Assembly: GCA_027062125.1 (NCBI GenBank)
Contig: JAMOTW010000111.1
Coordinates: forward strand, 1-6,176
Length of the DNA: 6,176 bases
Origin: Thermococcus sp.
Lineage (GTDB): Archaea; Methanobacteriota_B; Thermococci; Thermococcales; Thermococcaceae
Direction: 5' to 3'
A program made the position numbers and the translations under genes. Within the stretch, counting starts at the first letter, position 1, and every line of letters starts with the position of its first letter. The notes below the pieces were generated by a model that saw only the letters and a list, made by a program, of their open reading frames with translations, had not been told where the DNA came from and did not search any database. Of the stretch, positions 1 to 5,466 are shown in pieces.

Positions 1-240
1 CCGGAAGTGGTGTTCCTCGACGAGCCGCTGGCCAATCTCGACCTAAAAGGCATGAGGGATGTAATGGAGGTTATAAGGGAAGAACACAAGAACGGCCTGA
101 ACCTTGTAGTAATCTCCCACATCTGGCGCCCCTTCATGGAAATAGCAGATTACGCTGTTTTAATAGCCGCGGGAAGGGTCCAGGCCGCGGGTTCTCCGGA
201 GGACGTCTATCCATTGCTGGAAAAGACTTTCCCCCTGTGA
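1..240 (+). CDS. ABC transporter ATP-binding protein, C-terminal part (5' end outside window)
   Basis: The frame is open from base 1, so this is the last 79 residues of an ATPase subunit that powers a membrane ABC transporter from the cytoplasmic side. Visible landmarks are the Walker B strand VVFLDEP (residues 3-9 of the fragment) with the catalytic Glu at residue 8, the D-loop LANLD directly after it, and the switch (H-loop) histidine in VVISH (His40). The usual closing segment follows (ADYAVLI, then AAGRVQAAGSPEDV), and the chain ends about 15 residues later, so there is no extra C-terminal domain. Walker A, the Q-loop and the signature motif lie outside the window, so the substrate and subfamily cannot be told; the tail resembles both ABC-2 exporters and ECF/CbiO-type importers. 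The next gene starts 10 bases downstream and its ribosome binding site overlaps this stop codon, so the two are probably co-transcribed. The fold is certain; the cargo is unknown. Confidence 0.93.
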   Translation, partial: PEVVFLDEPLANLDLKGMRDVMEVIREEHKNGLNLVVISHIWRPFMEIADYAVLIAAGRVQAAGSPEDVYPLLEKTFPL

Positions 241-245
241 GGTGA
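239..245 (+). promoter_or_regulatory. Ribosome binding site GAGGTGA that decides the PEGA gene start
   Basis: GAGGTGA overlaps the TGA stop of the ATPase gene and sits 5 bases before the ATG at 251. The in-frame GTG at 242 lies inside this element and so is unlikely to be the start. The arrangement suggests translation of the PEGA gene by ribosomes ending the ATPase gene. Confidence 0.7.
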
Positions 246-250
246 GGGTA

Positions 251-1882
251 ATGAAAAAGACCGCAGTCCTCATCAGCATGATGTTCCTGCTCTCCATCGC
301 GACTGGGAGTGTTAGTGCGCTTCCGAAAAGCGGTTACGGCCTATTGGTCGTGGACTCGGATTCCGGGGCAAGTGTTTTCATCGTGGAAGAACGGATAAAC
401 TTCACAGCACCGGCGTGGGTGGAGCTCCCCGCATCAAAAGAGGGTGAGAACTACACCCTTATTATGGAGATAAACGGGTTGAGGGTAAGAATCCCGGTTC
501 TGATCAAAGAGGGGTTGACCACAATAGTGGAGGTGAAAGGTGAGAGAATAGAGGAATCCATATTGACCAGAGGGGCCAGAGCCATTGAAGTGCAGTTCGG
601 TCCACCCATCAGCCTTCCCCCAAAACTCAAAGGCTCAGAACCCGCCCTTGAATGTATGGTGGCAACCTACGGCCCGATAGACGGACACGGACTGGTGTTT
701 GAACTCATGAAGGACCCCAACGGAGATGGCTACTTCCTCCTGCCCAACGAAACTCCCGTTGAAATCTGTGGGGAGTACTACCTCGTGGAGATGTACGGGG
801 TAGAGGATGGATGGGCATCAATCGGTCATTTTCTCAACTGGACGACCTACGTCCCAGAGTACAGGAAAATTGAAATAGACTCCCACCCCAGGGACTCGGC
901 CGTTCTGGTCTTCGGCGCCAGCTATAACGTGCTGAGAACGCCCATAAAGCTGTTCGTGCCGATAATAACCAACGTTACCCAAGGATACGGCTTTGATATG
1001 AACGGCAGGCGCGTGGACTTCAGGCTCGACCCGATTCCAGAGTACAACATAACACTCGCCTCCAACGTTACCATCACTGAGGGACTCGCTCCCCGTATCA
1101 GCTTTATCGTGAATCCCTCTATGAACAAAGCCGAGATTGGCGTTAACTTCACCGCGCTAACTCAGGCGATATCGCTGAAGATTGTCTACGGTCTCCCTCC
1201 AGAGTACAGGAACCTTCCCAACGGACTGGAAAGCACATCTGAGGTCAGCCACGGGGCAGAAGAAAATCGGGAGAATGAAGAAAACGACACCCTCCGGAAC
1301 TCAACACTCATTATAACGACGTACCCCGAAAACGCAAAGGTGGCCATAGACGGCAAAACCGTGTGTGCTGGAAAATGCGTTCTGAACGTAACTCCAGGAG
1401 AGCACGAAATCACAGGGAGCGCTGACGGCTTTGTTGAGGAGAGCAGGAGAGTGGTCCTCGCACCGGGAGAGCGATTAGTCCTAAACCTCACGCTTTCACC
1501 GTACCCGAAGTTTGAGGTGGTATCCGTTCCAGAGGGGGCCCACCTCTACATCGACGGGAATCCCACCGCTTGCATAACTCCCTGCAACATCACCCTAATA
1601 CCCGGAACTCACACCCTGATCTTCAAAAAGGAAGGCTTCAGGGATTACAGAACCACGGTCAGGGTAAAGGGAGGAGATAGTGGGGTTATTTCTGTGACCC
1701 TCACAGATTTGAGCGGTAGGAGGTACACGCTTGACCCCCGGATAAAGAACCATGAGGATATCCCCCAAGGGAATCCCACCAACGGGAATTCCAGGAGATT
1801 CCCCATCTCGGGCACAGTGGTATACATATTCGGCGGCATCGCACTCGTGGCTGTTGCGGTGGTTATTGCCCGGAAACTCTGA
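251..1882 (+). CDS. Secreted, C-terminally anchored PEGA-domain surface protein
   Basis: The product is 543 residues from the ATG at 251. It has a clear signal peptide (basic MKK, hydrophobic core, likely cleavage after SVSA at residue 23) and a single C-terminal membrane helix (about 521-540) ending in ARKL, so the body should face outside with a tiny cytoplasmic tail. Two PEGA repeats are evident at about 351-415 and 420-484, each with P-E/N-(G)A, a V/L-x-IDG turn and a PGxH strand. Residues 24-90 (GLLVVDSDSGASVFI) may be a degenerate third copy. A charged Glu/Asn linker (about 325-350) precedes the repeats. All six cysteines occur in pairs: 135/173, 372/376 and 441/445. About a dozen N-x-S/T sequons are scattered through the ectodomain. 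PEGA domains are structural, often on S-layer or envelope proteins. It follows an ABC ATPase gene, so it may be an accessory part of that transporter. Its precise role is unknown. Confidence 0.9.
   Translation: MKKTAVLISMMFLLSIATGSVSALPKSGYGLLVVDSDSGASVFIVEERINFTAPAWVELPASKEGENYTLIMEINGLRVRIPVLIKEGLTTIVEVKGERIEESILTRGARAIEVQFGPPISLPPKLKGSEPALECMVATYGPIDGHGLVFELMKDPNGDGYFLLPNETPVEICGEYYLVEMYGVEDGWASIGHFLNWTTYVPEYRKIEIDSHPRDSAVLVFGASYNVLRTPIKLFVPIITNVTQGYGFDMNGRRVDFRLDPIPEYNITLASNVTITEGLAPRISFIVNPSMNKAEIGVNFTALTQAISLKIVYGLPPEYRNLPNGLESTSEVSHGAEENRENEENDTLRNSTLIITTYPENAKVAIDGKTVCAGKCVLNVTPGEHEITGSADGFVEESRRVVLAPGERLVLNLTLSPYPKFEVVSVPEGAHLYIDGNPTACITPCNITLIPGTHTLIFKKEGFRDYRTTVRVKGGDSGVISVTLTDLSGRRYTLDPRIKNHEDIPQGNPTNGNSRRFPISGTVVYIFGGIALVAVAVVIARKL
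1301..1702 (+). repeat. Tandem PEGA repeat coding region (two copies)
   Basis: This is a protein-level repeat: copy 1 is encoded by 1301-1495 and copy 2 by 1508-1702. The copies align without large gaps, sharing IDG, a C-x3-C pair, a PG-(E/T)-H turn, a (D/E)GF motif and a closing hydrophobic strand before (N/S)-L/V-T-L. The DNA has diverged, so the duplication looks old. The matched C-x3-C in both copies (Cys372/376, Cys441/445) is notable. Confidence 0.8.
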
Positions 1883-1885
1883 CCG

Positions 1886-1895
1886 TTTCCTTTCT
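1886..1895 (+). terminator. Weak pyrimidine-rich tract at the convergent gene ends
   Basis: Only 11 bases separate the PEGA stop from the stop of the opposing COG2426 gene. The plus strand here reads TTTCCTTTCT, a poor match to the T-runs that end archaeal transcripts. No T-run is visible on the minus strand past 1894. Termination is probably inefficient or lies inside the opposing gene. Confidence 0.25.
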
Positions 1896-2355
1896 ATCCA
1901 AACAGCCCCAGAGCCGGCAGCAGGGTTATCGCCATGCTCAAAAGCCCGCCGAGGATTAAAGCTGGAACCGTCTGCCTCTTCTCTATAGCGAGGAGGTAGG
2001 CCGCTAAAGCTCCGGTCCAGACGCCCGTCCCGGGGAGCGGTATCGCCACGAATATCGTCAGCCCGATGAAGCCCCACTTCTCAACGTAGGGGTGGGCCTT
2101 TCTCCGAACGCGCTCGACGTAGTAGAGGTAGAGGTGGGCCACCTTTCTCAGAAAGGTTCCCTCAAGCCAGAGCATCAGCCTGTCTATGTATGGAAGGGCC
2201 GCCGGAAGAACCAGCGAGAGGAGCAGAACGCCAAGGGAAGCGGCCAAAAGCGTCTCCCACAGGGGATAGCCCCTGCCTATGCCGTAAACTATCGCATAGC
2301 GCCCCTCAAAGGTTGGAATCAGCGAGAGGAGGAACACCTCGATGAAGCCGTTCAT
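1894..2355 (-). CDS. Small integral membrane protein, COG2426/Sm_multidrug_ex family (distant DedA/VTT relative)
   Basis: The product is 153 residues from the ATG at 2355; an upstream in-frame start at 2514 would run through the PAP2 gene and is rejected. A GGAGGG site lies 8 bases before the ATG. The protein is very hydrophobic, with two related halves: an N-terminal segment with P14 and E17-G-R19 (IPTFEGRY) leading into a helix, and a C-terminal segment IPLPGTGVWTG (about 105-115) followed by ALAAYLL. Between them is a charged stretch rich in Arg, Lys and Tyr (about 64-93). The family name 'small multidrug export' rests on little evidence. Its paired Pro/Glu/Gly elements recall the re-entrant loops of DedA/VTT proteins, some of which move polyprenyl phosphates across membranes. 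The ATGA overlap with the PAP2 gene implies translational coupling. Family call is fairly sure; the lipid-transport role is inference. Confidence 0.85.
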   Translation of the reverse strand: MNGFIEVFLLSLIPTFEGRYAIVYGIGRGYPLWETLLAASLGVLLLSLVLPAALPYIDRLMLWLEGTFLRKVAHLYLYYVERVRRKAHPYVEKWGFIGLTIFVAIPLPGTGVWTGALAAYLLAIEKRQTVPALILGGLLSMAITLLPALGLFG

Positions 2356-2924
2356 TCGAACTTCCCTCCGAGGAGTGATTTGAGCAGGAGGTAGAGCCAG
2401 GGGGCAAAGAGGAGGCTGAAGAGCACGTCGCCGAACCAGTGAACGTGGAGGAGGAGCCTCGTGAGGGCTATTCCAACGGCGTACGCCCAGAAGGCTGGGG
2501 CGTACTTCCTCCACCTGTCCGCGCCGTAGGCCGCTATTATCGCCGCCCTGAAGGTGTGGCCCGAGGGGAAGGCGTAGCCTCCTATGCCCGGTTCGTAGGG
2601 CCTCGGCCTTGGCTCGGCAAAGATGAGCTTGAGTGCCCCAACGGCGGCAAGGCCAAAGGCCACCGCGAGAAGGAAGGCAGCAGTGCGAACCGTGACGCCG
2701 CCGTGCCTGTGTTCGCTAAGAGTAGCCAGAGAAAAGAAGAGGGCAAGGGGTGCCCACCCTCCGAGCCCCGTCAGGAAGTGCATGATGGACGTATCCACGA
2801 GGGGAAGCTGCGAATTAACCCACTCGTTTATTCCGTAGATTAAACCTGTAGCCTGGAGAACCAGAACGATGAAAACTCCGGCCGTGAGTGCGGTGAATTT
2901 GGCGTCGAACTTAGCCTTCTCCAT
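2352..2924 (-). CDS. PAP2-family membrane phosphatase (lipid phosphate/pyrophosphate type)
   Basis: The product is 190 residues with about six membrane helices, the usual size of a minimal PAP2 enzyme. All three signature motifs are present: K99-x6-R106-P107, PSGH (120-123, with His123 the general acid/base), and T155-R156-x5-H162-x3-D166. The last motif has Thr where SR is usual; the Arg, the nucleophilic His and the Asp are intact, so the enzyme should be active. Family members remove phosphate from phosphatidate, or from undecaprenyl or dolichyl pyrophosphate, at the outer membrane face. The ATG at 2924 is used; no good ribosome binding site precedes it, and a TATA-like element centred about 28 bases upstream suggests a leaderless mRNA. 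The stop overlaps the start of the COG2426 gene (ATGA). Dolichyl pyrophosphate is the most attractive substrate in an archaeon, but specificity cannot be read from the motifs. Confidence 0.92.
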   Translation of the reverse strand: MEKAKFDAKFTALTAGVFIVLVLQATGLIYGINEWVNSQLPLVDTSIMHFLTGLGGWAPLALFFSLATLSEHRHGGVTVRTAAFLLAVAFGLAAVGALKLIFAEPRPRPYEPGIGGYAFPSGHTFRAAIIAAYGADRWRKYAPAFWAYAVGIALTRLLLHVHWFGDVLFSLLFAPWLYLLLKSLLGGKFE

Positions 2925-2947
2925 GGCGTTTAAAGAAAGATGACGCC

Positions 2948-2962
2948 GTAAAAAAGCTTTTC
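2948..2962 (-). promoter_or_regulatory. BRE/TATA-like promoter for the PAP2-COG2426 unit
   Basis: The minus strand reads GAAAAG followed by CTTTTTTAC, resembling an archaeal BRE plus TATA box. Its centre is about 28 bases from the PAP2 ATG, which places transcription start at or next to the ATG and fits the missing ribosome binding site. Confidence 0.5.
2950..2955 (-). terminator. T6 run ending the HAD-ASCH transcript
   Basis: Seventeen to 22 bases after the ASCH stop the minus strand carries six consecutive T, the type of signal that ends archaeal transcripts. The same bases form the TATA-like core for the next gene, so the element may do both jobs. Confidence 0.45.
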
Positions 2963-2971
2963 CCTCACGAC

Positions 2972-3559
2972 TCAGATTACCCCCGCCGCGTAGAGGGCGT
3001 GGTAGGTCTTGAGGAGCGCCCCCTGGACCCTCTTTGGCCCGAAGGTTCTCACGGCCCTCCCGAGGCCCTCGTTGTAGATGCGGCGCATTATGAAGTCCGT
3101 CTCGCGGTTGAGGTTGAGCTTTTCCCGGTTCTCGAGGTAGAGGCGCGCTATTTCAGCCGGCTCGCGGTAGTTCAGGCCCTTGAGCCATTTGAGGGGAATC
3201 CCGTCCTCAAAGCGCTTTATAACTTCAAACCCTATGACGATGACCTCGTCGTCCCCGTAGAGCTCGCCGTATATCCTGCTCAGCTCACGGAGGAGTTCTT
3301 TAACATCGGAGAAACCGTCGAGCCTTGCATCCTCGTTGGTGAGCTCCTTGACCTTTTTCTTCTCAACCCGGGTTATCCTGGCCTTCGCTATTGCCGTGTC
3401 GCTCGGGGTTATCACGAGGTAGATTTCGCTGCCGGGCTTCGCTTCGTAGTCCCCGTAGCGTATCGTGGTAACCTTGTCCCCTCTCAGAATCCTCGACTTG
3501 TAGGAGGAGTCAATCAGCATGAACTTCCTTATCTGAACCGCCTTCGCTTTCTTCCTCAA
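2972..3559 (-). CDS. ASCH-domain (PUA-like) predicted RNA/nucleotide-binding protein with helical C-terminal extension
   Basis: The product is 195 residues from a TTG at 3559. The ASCH hallmark G-x-K-x-x-T-x-R is present as G27, K29, T32 and R34, followed by beta-rich sequence and the family's LTNEDARLDGF segment (73-83), with the domain ending near residue 115. Residues 118-195 form a separate, mostly helical, basic extension. ASCH domains bind RNA or nucleotides; the bacterial member YqfB hydrolyses N4-acetylcytidine. The start is uncertain: TTG at 3559 has GAGGGGG 7 bases upstream and an in-frame stop just before it, while ATG at 3520 (182 residues) has only GGAAG at 3 bases. The longer form keeps the first strand of the domain. 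The gene overlaps the end of the HAD gene by 50 bases (11 if ATG is used), so the two are co-transcribed. The family is clear; the function is not. Confidence 0.82.
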   Translation of the reverse strand: MRKKAKAVQIRKFMLIDSSYKSRILRGDKVTTIRYGDYEAKPGSEIYLVITPSDTAIAKARITRVEKKKVKELTNEDARLDGFSDVKELLRELSRIYGELYGDDEVIVIGFEVIKRFEDGIPLKWLKGLNYREPAEIARLYLENREKLNLNRETDFIMRRIYNEGLGRAVRTFGPKRVQGALLKTYHALYAAGVI

Positions 3560-4244
3560 GCTTCAACCCCCTCAGTATTCCTGGAAGCTCCTCCAGAGAG
3601 CGTATCGTGAAGTCCGCGTATTCCTGGTACTCCAGCTCCCTGTTGGCGTACTTTCCATATTTAAACCATACCGTCCTCATACCAACCTGCTTTGCCCCGT
3701 ATATGTCCGAGTAGAGTCTATCGCCGACCATTATGGCTTCGTCGGGCTCCACTTTCATCTTCCTCAGGGCCTTCTCGAATATCTTCCTGTGGGGCTTTTT
3801 GACGCCGAGGTGGTCCGAGATGAGAACCTCGTCGAAGTACGCATCGAGCTCAAGCCGGAGGATTTTTTCCCACTGCTTTATCGGGTCGCCGTCGGTGATT
3901 ATGCCGAGCTTATAGCCCGACTTCTTCAGCTCAAGCAGGAGCCGCCTGGCACCGCGGACGCTCTTCAGGTAGGCGAACTTCGTGTTGTGGTACGCTATGA
4001 CGCCGGCGGCTATCCATTTGGGATTGCTGGGCAGGTCGAGGCGCCTGAGCAGGTAGTCGAAGTGCCTGCCGAAGTTGCTCCCGTACTCGTTTATCAGTTC
4101 GAGCAGCTCCTGATAGGCGGTATCAAAGTCAACGGGGAGACCGTGCCGTATCATGTTCTCTATCGCGTTCTTTCTCGCCATCTCCGCCAGCCTGCTCGTG
4201 TCCACGAGCGTGTCGTCCAGGTCAAAGAACACGACCTTTATCAT
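3510..4244 (-). CDS. HAD-superfamily subfamily IA hydrolase (archaeal CTE7/TIGR02253-like phosphatase)
   Basis: The product is 244 residues. All four HAD motifs are intact: D8-x-D10-x-T (nucleophile and acid/base) in VVFFDLDDTL, Thr117 in GIITDGDP, Lys150 in GVKKP, and Asp175/Asp180 in VGDRLYSDI. A helical cap (about residues 18-90) lies between motifs I and II, as in subfamily IA enzymes of the haloacid dehalogenase/phosphoglycolate phosphatase type. It should be a soluble Mg2+-dependent phosphatase; related Thermococcales proteins have been described as small sugar-phosphate phosphatases, but the substrate cannot be read here. ATG at 4244 is chosen because GGTGA (4253-4249) lies 4 bases upstream; the GTG at 4256 would fall at that site. 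The acidic tail (EEESEGGSDKE) is encoded over the start of the ASCH gene and probably drifts freely. A TATA element overlaps the previous gene's stop. Confidence 0.93.
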   Translation of the reverse strand: MIKVVFFDLDDTLVDTSRLAEMARKNAIENMIRHGLPVDFDTAYQELLELINEYGSNFGRHFDYLLRRLDLPSNPKWIAAGVIAYHNTKFAYLKSVRGARRLLLELKKSGYKLGIITDGDPIKQWEKILRLELDAYFDEVLISDHLGVKKPHRKIFEKALRKMKVEPDEAIMVGDRLYSDIYGAKQVGMRTVWFKYGKYANRELEYQEYADFTIRSLEELPGILRGLKLEEESEGGSDKEVHAD

Positions 4245-4248
4245 CCCT

Positions 4249-4253
4249 TCACC
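4249..4253 (-). promoter_or_regulatory. Ribosome binding site GGTGA that sets the HAD start
   Basis: GGTGA lies 4 bases before the ATG at 4244. It is preferred over the in-frame GTG at 4256, which would add four residues and have no site of its own. Confidence 0.65.
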
Positions 4254-4275
4254 CACCGCAGTCTACTCGTTCAAG

Positions 4276-4283
4276 ATATTTAA
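4276..4283 (-). promoter_or_regulatory. TATA-like element for the HAD-ASCH unit
   Basis: The minus strand reads TTAAATAT, sharing its TAA with the stop codon of the DUF3783 gene. Its centre is about 35 bases from the HAD ATG, which predicts a leader of roughly 9 bases holding the GGTGA site. This suggests that the HAD-ASCH pair can be expressed apart from the Sir2 pair. Confidence 0.5.
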
Positions 4284-4693
4284 CCCTTCCCGATGTCGAG
4301 GAAAGGGACCTTCCTCTTTTCCGCCTCCTCACGAGCCCAGCGCGCGGCCTTGAAGTACTCGTCCTCCGCCATCAGCTCGTTGAGCAGGTCTTCAAGCCTC
4401 CAGGTGAGGGAGGTCTCGGTTGTCGTTGCAAAGATGACCCTGCCCAGGTTGAGGGACTTGACGGAGCGGATTACCTCCTTCAGCGTCTCGTTGTCGAGGC
4501 CGTGCATTATAACGAACTTCCGGAGGTGCCAGTTGCTGGAGCCGCTCAGCTCCCCGGCCTTTGTCACCACCTCGCTCACAACCCAGTCCCTGCAGTATTC
4601 TGGAACCTCAAAGACGTCCAATCCCATTAGGGAGCCCCTGACGGCATCCACCTCGGCCGGGCTGAAGCCTATGAGCAGAACCTTCCTTTCCAT
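4280..4693 (-). CDS. DUF3783 domain protein
   Basis: The product is 137 residues from the ATG at 4693; longer forms in this frame run through the Sir2 gene and are rejected. It starts with a hydrophobic strand (KVLLIGFSP, 4-12), has a central alternating region with FVIMHGL (60-66) and VIFATTTE (86-93), then a WRLEDLLNEL helix (99-108) and a charged helical tail ending VPFLDIGKG. This small alpha/beta pattern with a threonine-rich ATTTETSLTW segment matches the DUF3783 family as I recall it. That family has no known function, and no catalytic motif or membrane segment is visible, so a soluble cytoplasmic protein is likely. The stop of Sir2 and this start share one base (TAATG), so translation is coupled to Sir2. 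A role connected to lysine deacylation is possible but only by position. Confidence 0.85.
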   Translation of the reverse strand: MERKVLLIGFSPAEVDAVRGSLMGLDVFEVPEYCRDWVVSEVVTKAGELSGSSNWHLRKFVIMHGLDNETLKEVIRSVKSLNLGRVIFATTTETSLTWRLEDLLNELMAEDEYFKAARWAREEAEKRKVPFLDIGKG

Positions 4694-5445
4694 TACACCA
4701 GCCCCCTTACCCTTTCCATCAGCTTCTCCATTGCCTCTCCCGCCGGACAGCGCAGGAAAACGTCCGCTATGGGCGTTATTCCGCTCTCCTCGGGGTTGAT
4801 CTCGATGACCCGCCCGCCGGTCTCCTTCACTATCTGTGGAATGTACGCGGCCGGATAGACGACGCCGCTCGTGCCTATGACGAGGACGAGGTCTGCCCTC
4901 TCTGCGAGTTTGAATGCCTCCTCGAGGGCTTTCCTCGGGAGCGGTTCTCCAAACCACACGACATCGGGCCGCAGAAGGGAGCCGCAGTCCGGGCACTTGG
5001 GAAGGTCTTTCTCCCGGAGAAACTCCTCCAGCCTTCCGCTCTCCTTGAGGTACTCACCGTAACCGCAGGAGGTGCACCTGACCCTGAAGATGTTGCCGTG
5101 AAGCTCGATGAGGTTCCTCGTTCCAGCCTCCCGATGGAGGTCGTCAACGTTCTGGGTGATGACGGCCTTCAGAATACCCATCTCCTCAAGCTCCGCCAGC
5201 GCGTAATGTGCCCTGTTTGGCTTGGCCTTCCGTATCAGGTCCATGCGCCACTTGTAGAACTCCCAGACGAGGTATGGATCCTTTCGAAAGGCCTCAGGCG
5301 TTGCGAGCTCCTCCGGCCTGTGCTTCTTCCACAGCCCGTTGAAGCCCCTGAACGTAGGAACGCCGCTCTCGGCGCTTATTCCAGCACCCGTAAAAGCAAT
5401 CGCAAACCTTGACCAGGCCAGCAGTTTGGCTGCCTCCTCTATCAT
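4693..5445 (-). CDS. cobB: NAD-dependent protein deacylase of the Sir2 family
   Basis: The product is 250 residues from the ATG at 5445. It removes acyl groups from lysines using NAD+, giving nicotinamide and O-acyl-ADP-ribose. Seen motifs: GAGIS (20-24) and PTFRG (30-34) of the NAD site; TQNVDDLH (97-104); catalytic His116 in ELHGN; four zinc cysteines C124, C127, C151 and C154; VVWFGEPLP (162-170); GTS (191-193); and INPE (216-219). Tyr64-x-x-Arg67 is the pair that recognises succinyl or malonyl lysine in class III sirtuins such as SIRT5, so desuccinylation is likely as well as deacetylation; archaeal targets may include Alba and metabolic enzymes. The ATG at 5445 is preferred to GTG at 5451 because AGGTG lies 5 bases before it. 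It heads the minus-strand cluster and is coupled to the DUF3783 gene by TAATG. Confidence 0.96.
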   Translation of the reverse strand: MIEEAAKLLAWSRFAIAFTGAGISAESGVPTFRGFNGLWKKHRPEELATPEAFRKDPYLVWEFYKWRMDLIRKAKPNRAHYALAELEEMGILKAVITQNVDDLHREAGTRNLIELHGNIFRVRCTSCGYGEYLKESGRLEEFLREKDLPKCPDCGSLLRPDVVWFGEPLPRKALEEAFKLAERADLVLVIGTSGVVYPAAYIPQIVKETGGRVIEINPEESGITPIADVFLRCPAGEAMEKLMERVRGLV

Positions 5446-5466
5446 GTTCACACCTACTCGGCCATC

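Noticed and set aside
1595..2077. 160-codon minus-strand frame spanning the convergent gene ends
   Set aside because: It crosses the ends of two well-supported genes, shows low-complexity Arg/Pro/Gly composition and matches no family.
2356..2514. N-terminal extension of the COG2426 frame to 2514
   Set aside because: It is out-of-frame translation of the PAP2 gene; the ATG at 2355 has a GGAGGG site and forms the ATGA overlap.
2999..3610. 203-codon open frame on the plus strand opposite the ASCH gene
   Set aside because: It mirrors a real gene in a GC-biased genome, has no recognisable domain or ribosome binding site, and the minus-strand frame has clear ASCH and HAD motifs.
3789..4283. 164-codon open frame on the plus strand opposite the HAD gene
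   Set aside because: Shadow of the HAD coding sequence; its composition (Val/Glu-rich, no domain) is typical of antisense frames in such genomes.
4694..4996. N-terminal extension of the DUF3783 frame to 4996
   Set aside because: The extension is Arg/Gly/Pro-rich out-of-frame translation of the Sir2 gene. The ATG at 4693 coupled to the Sir2 stop is the natural start.
5154..5175. GTGATGA resembling box C of a C/D guide RNA
   Set aside because: No matching box D (CTGA), C' or D' elements at suitable spacing, and it lies inside the Sir2 coding sequence.
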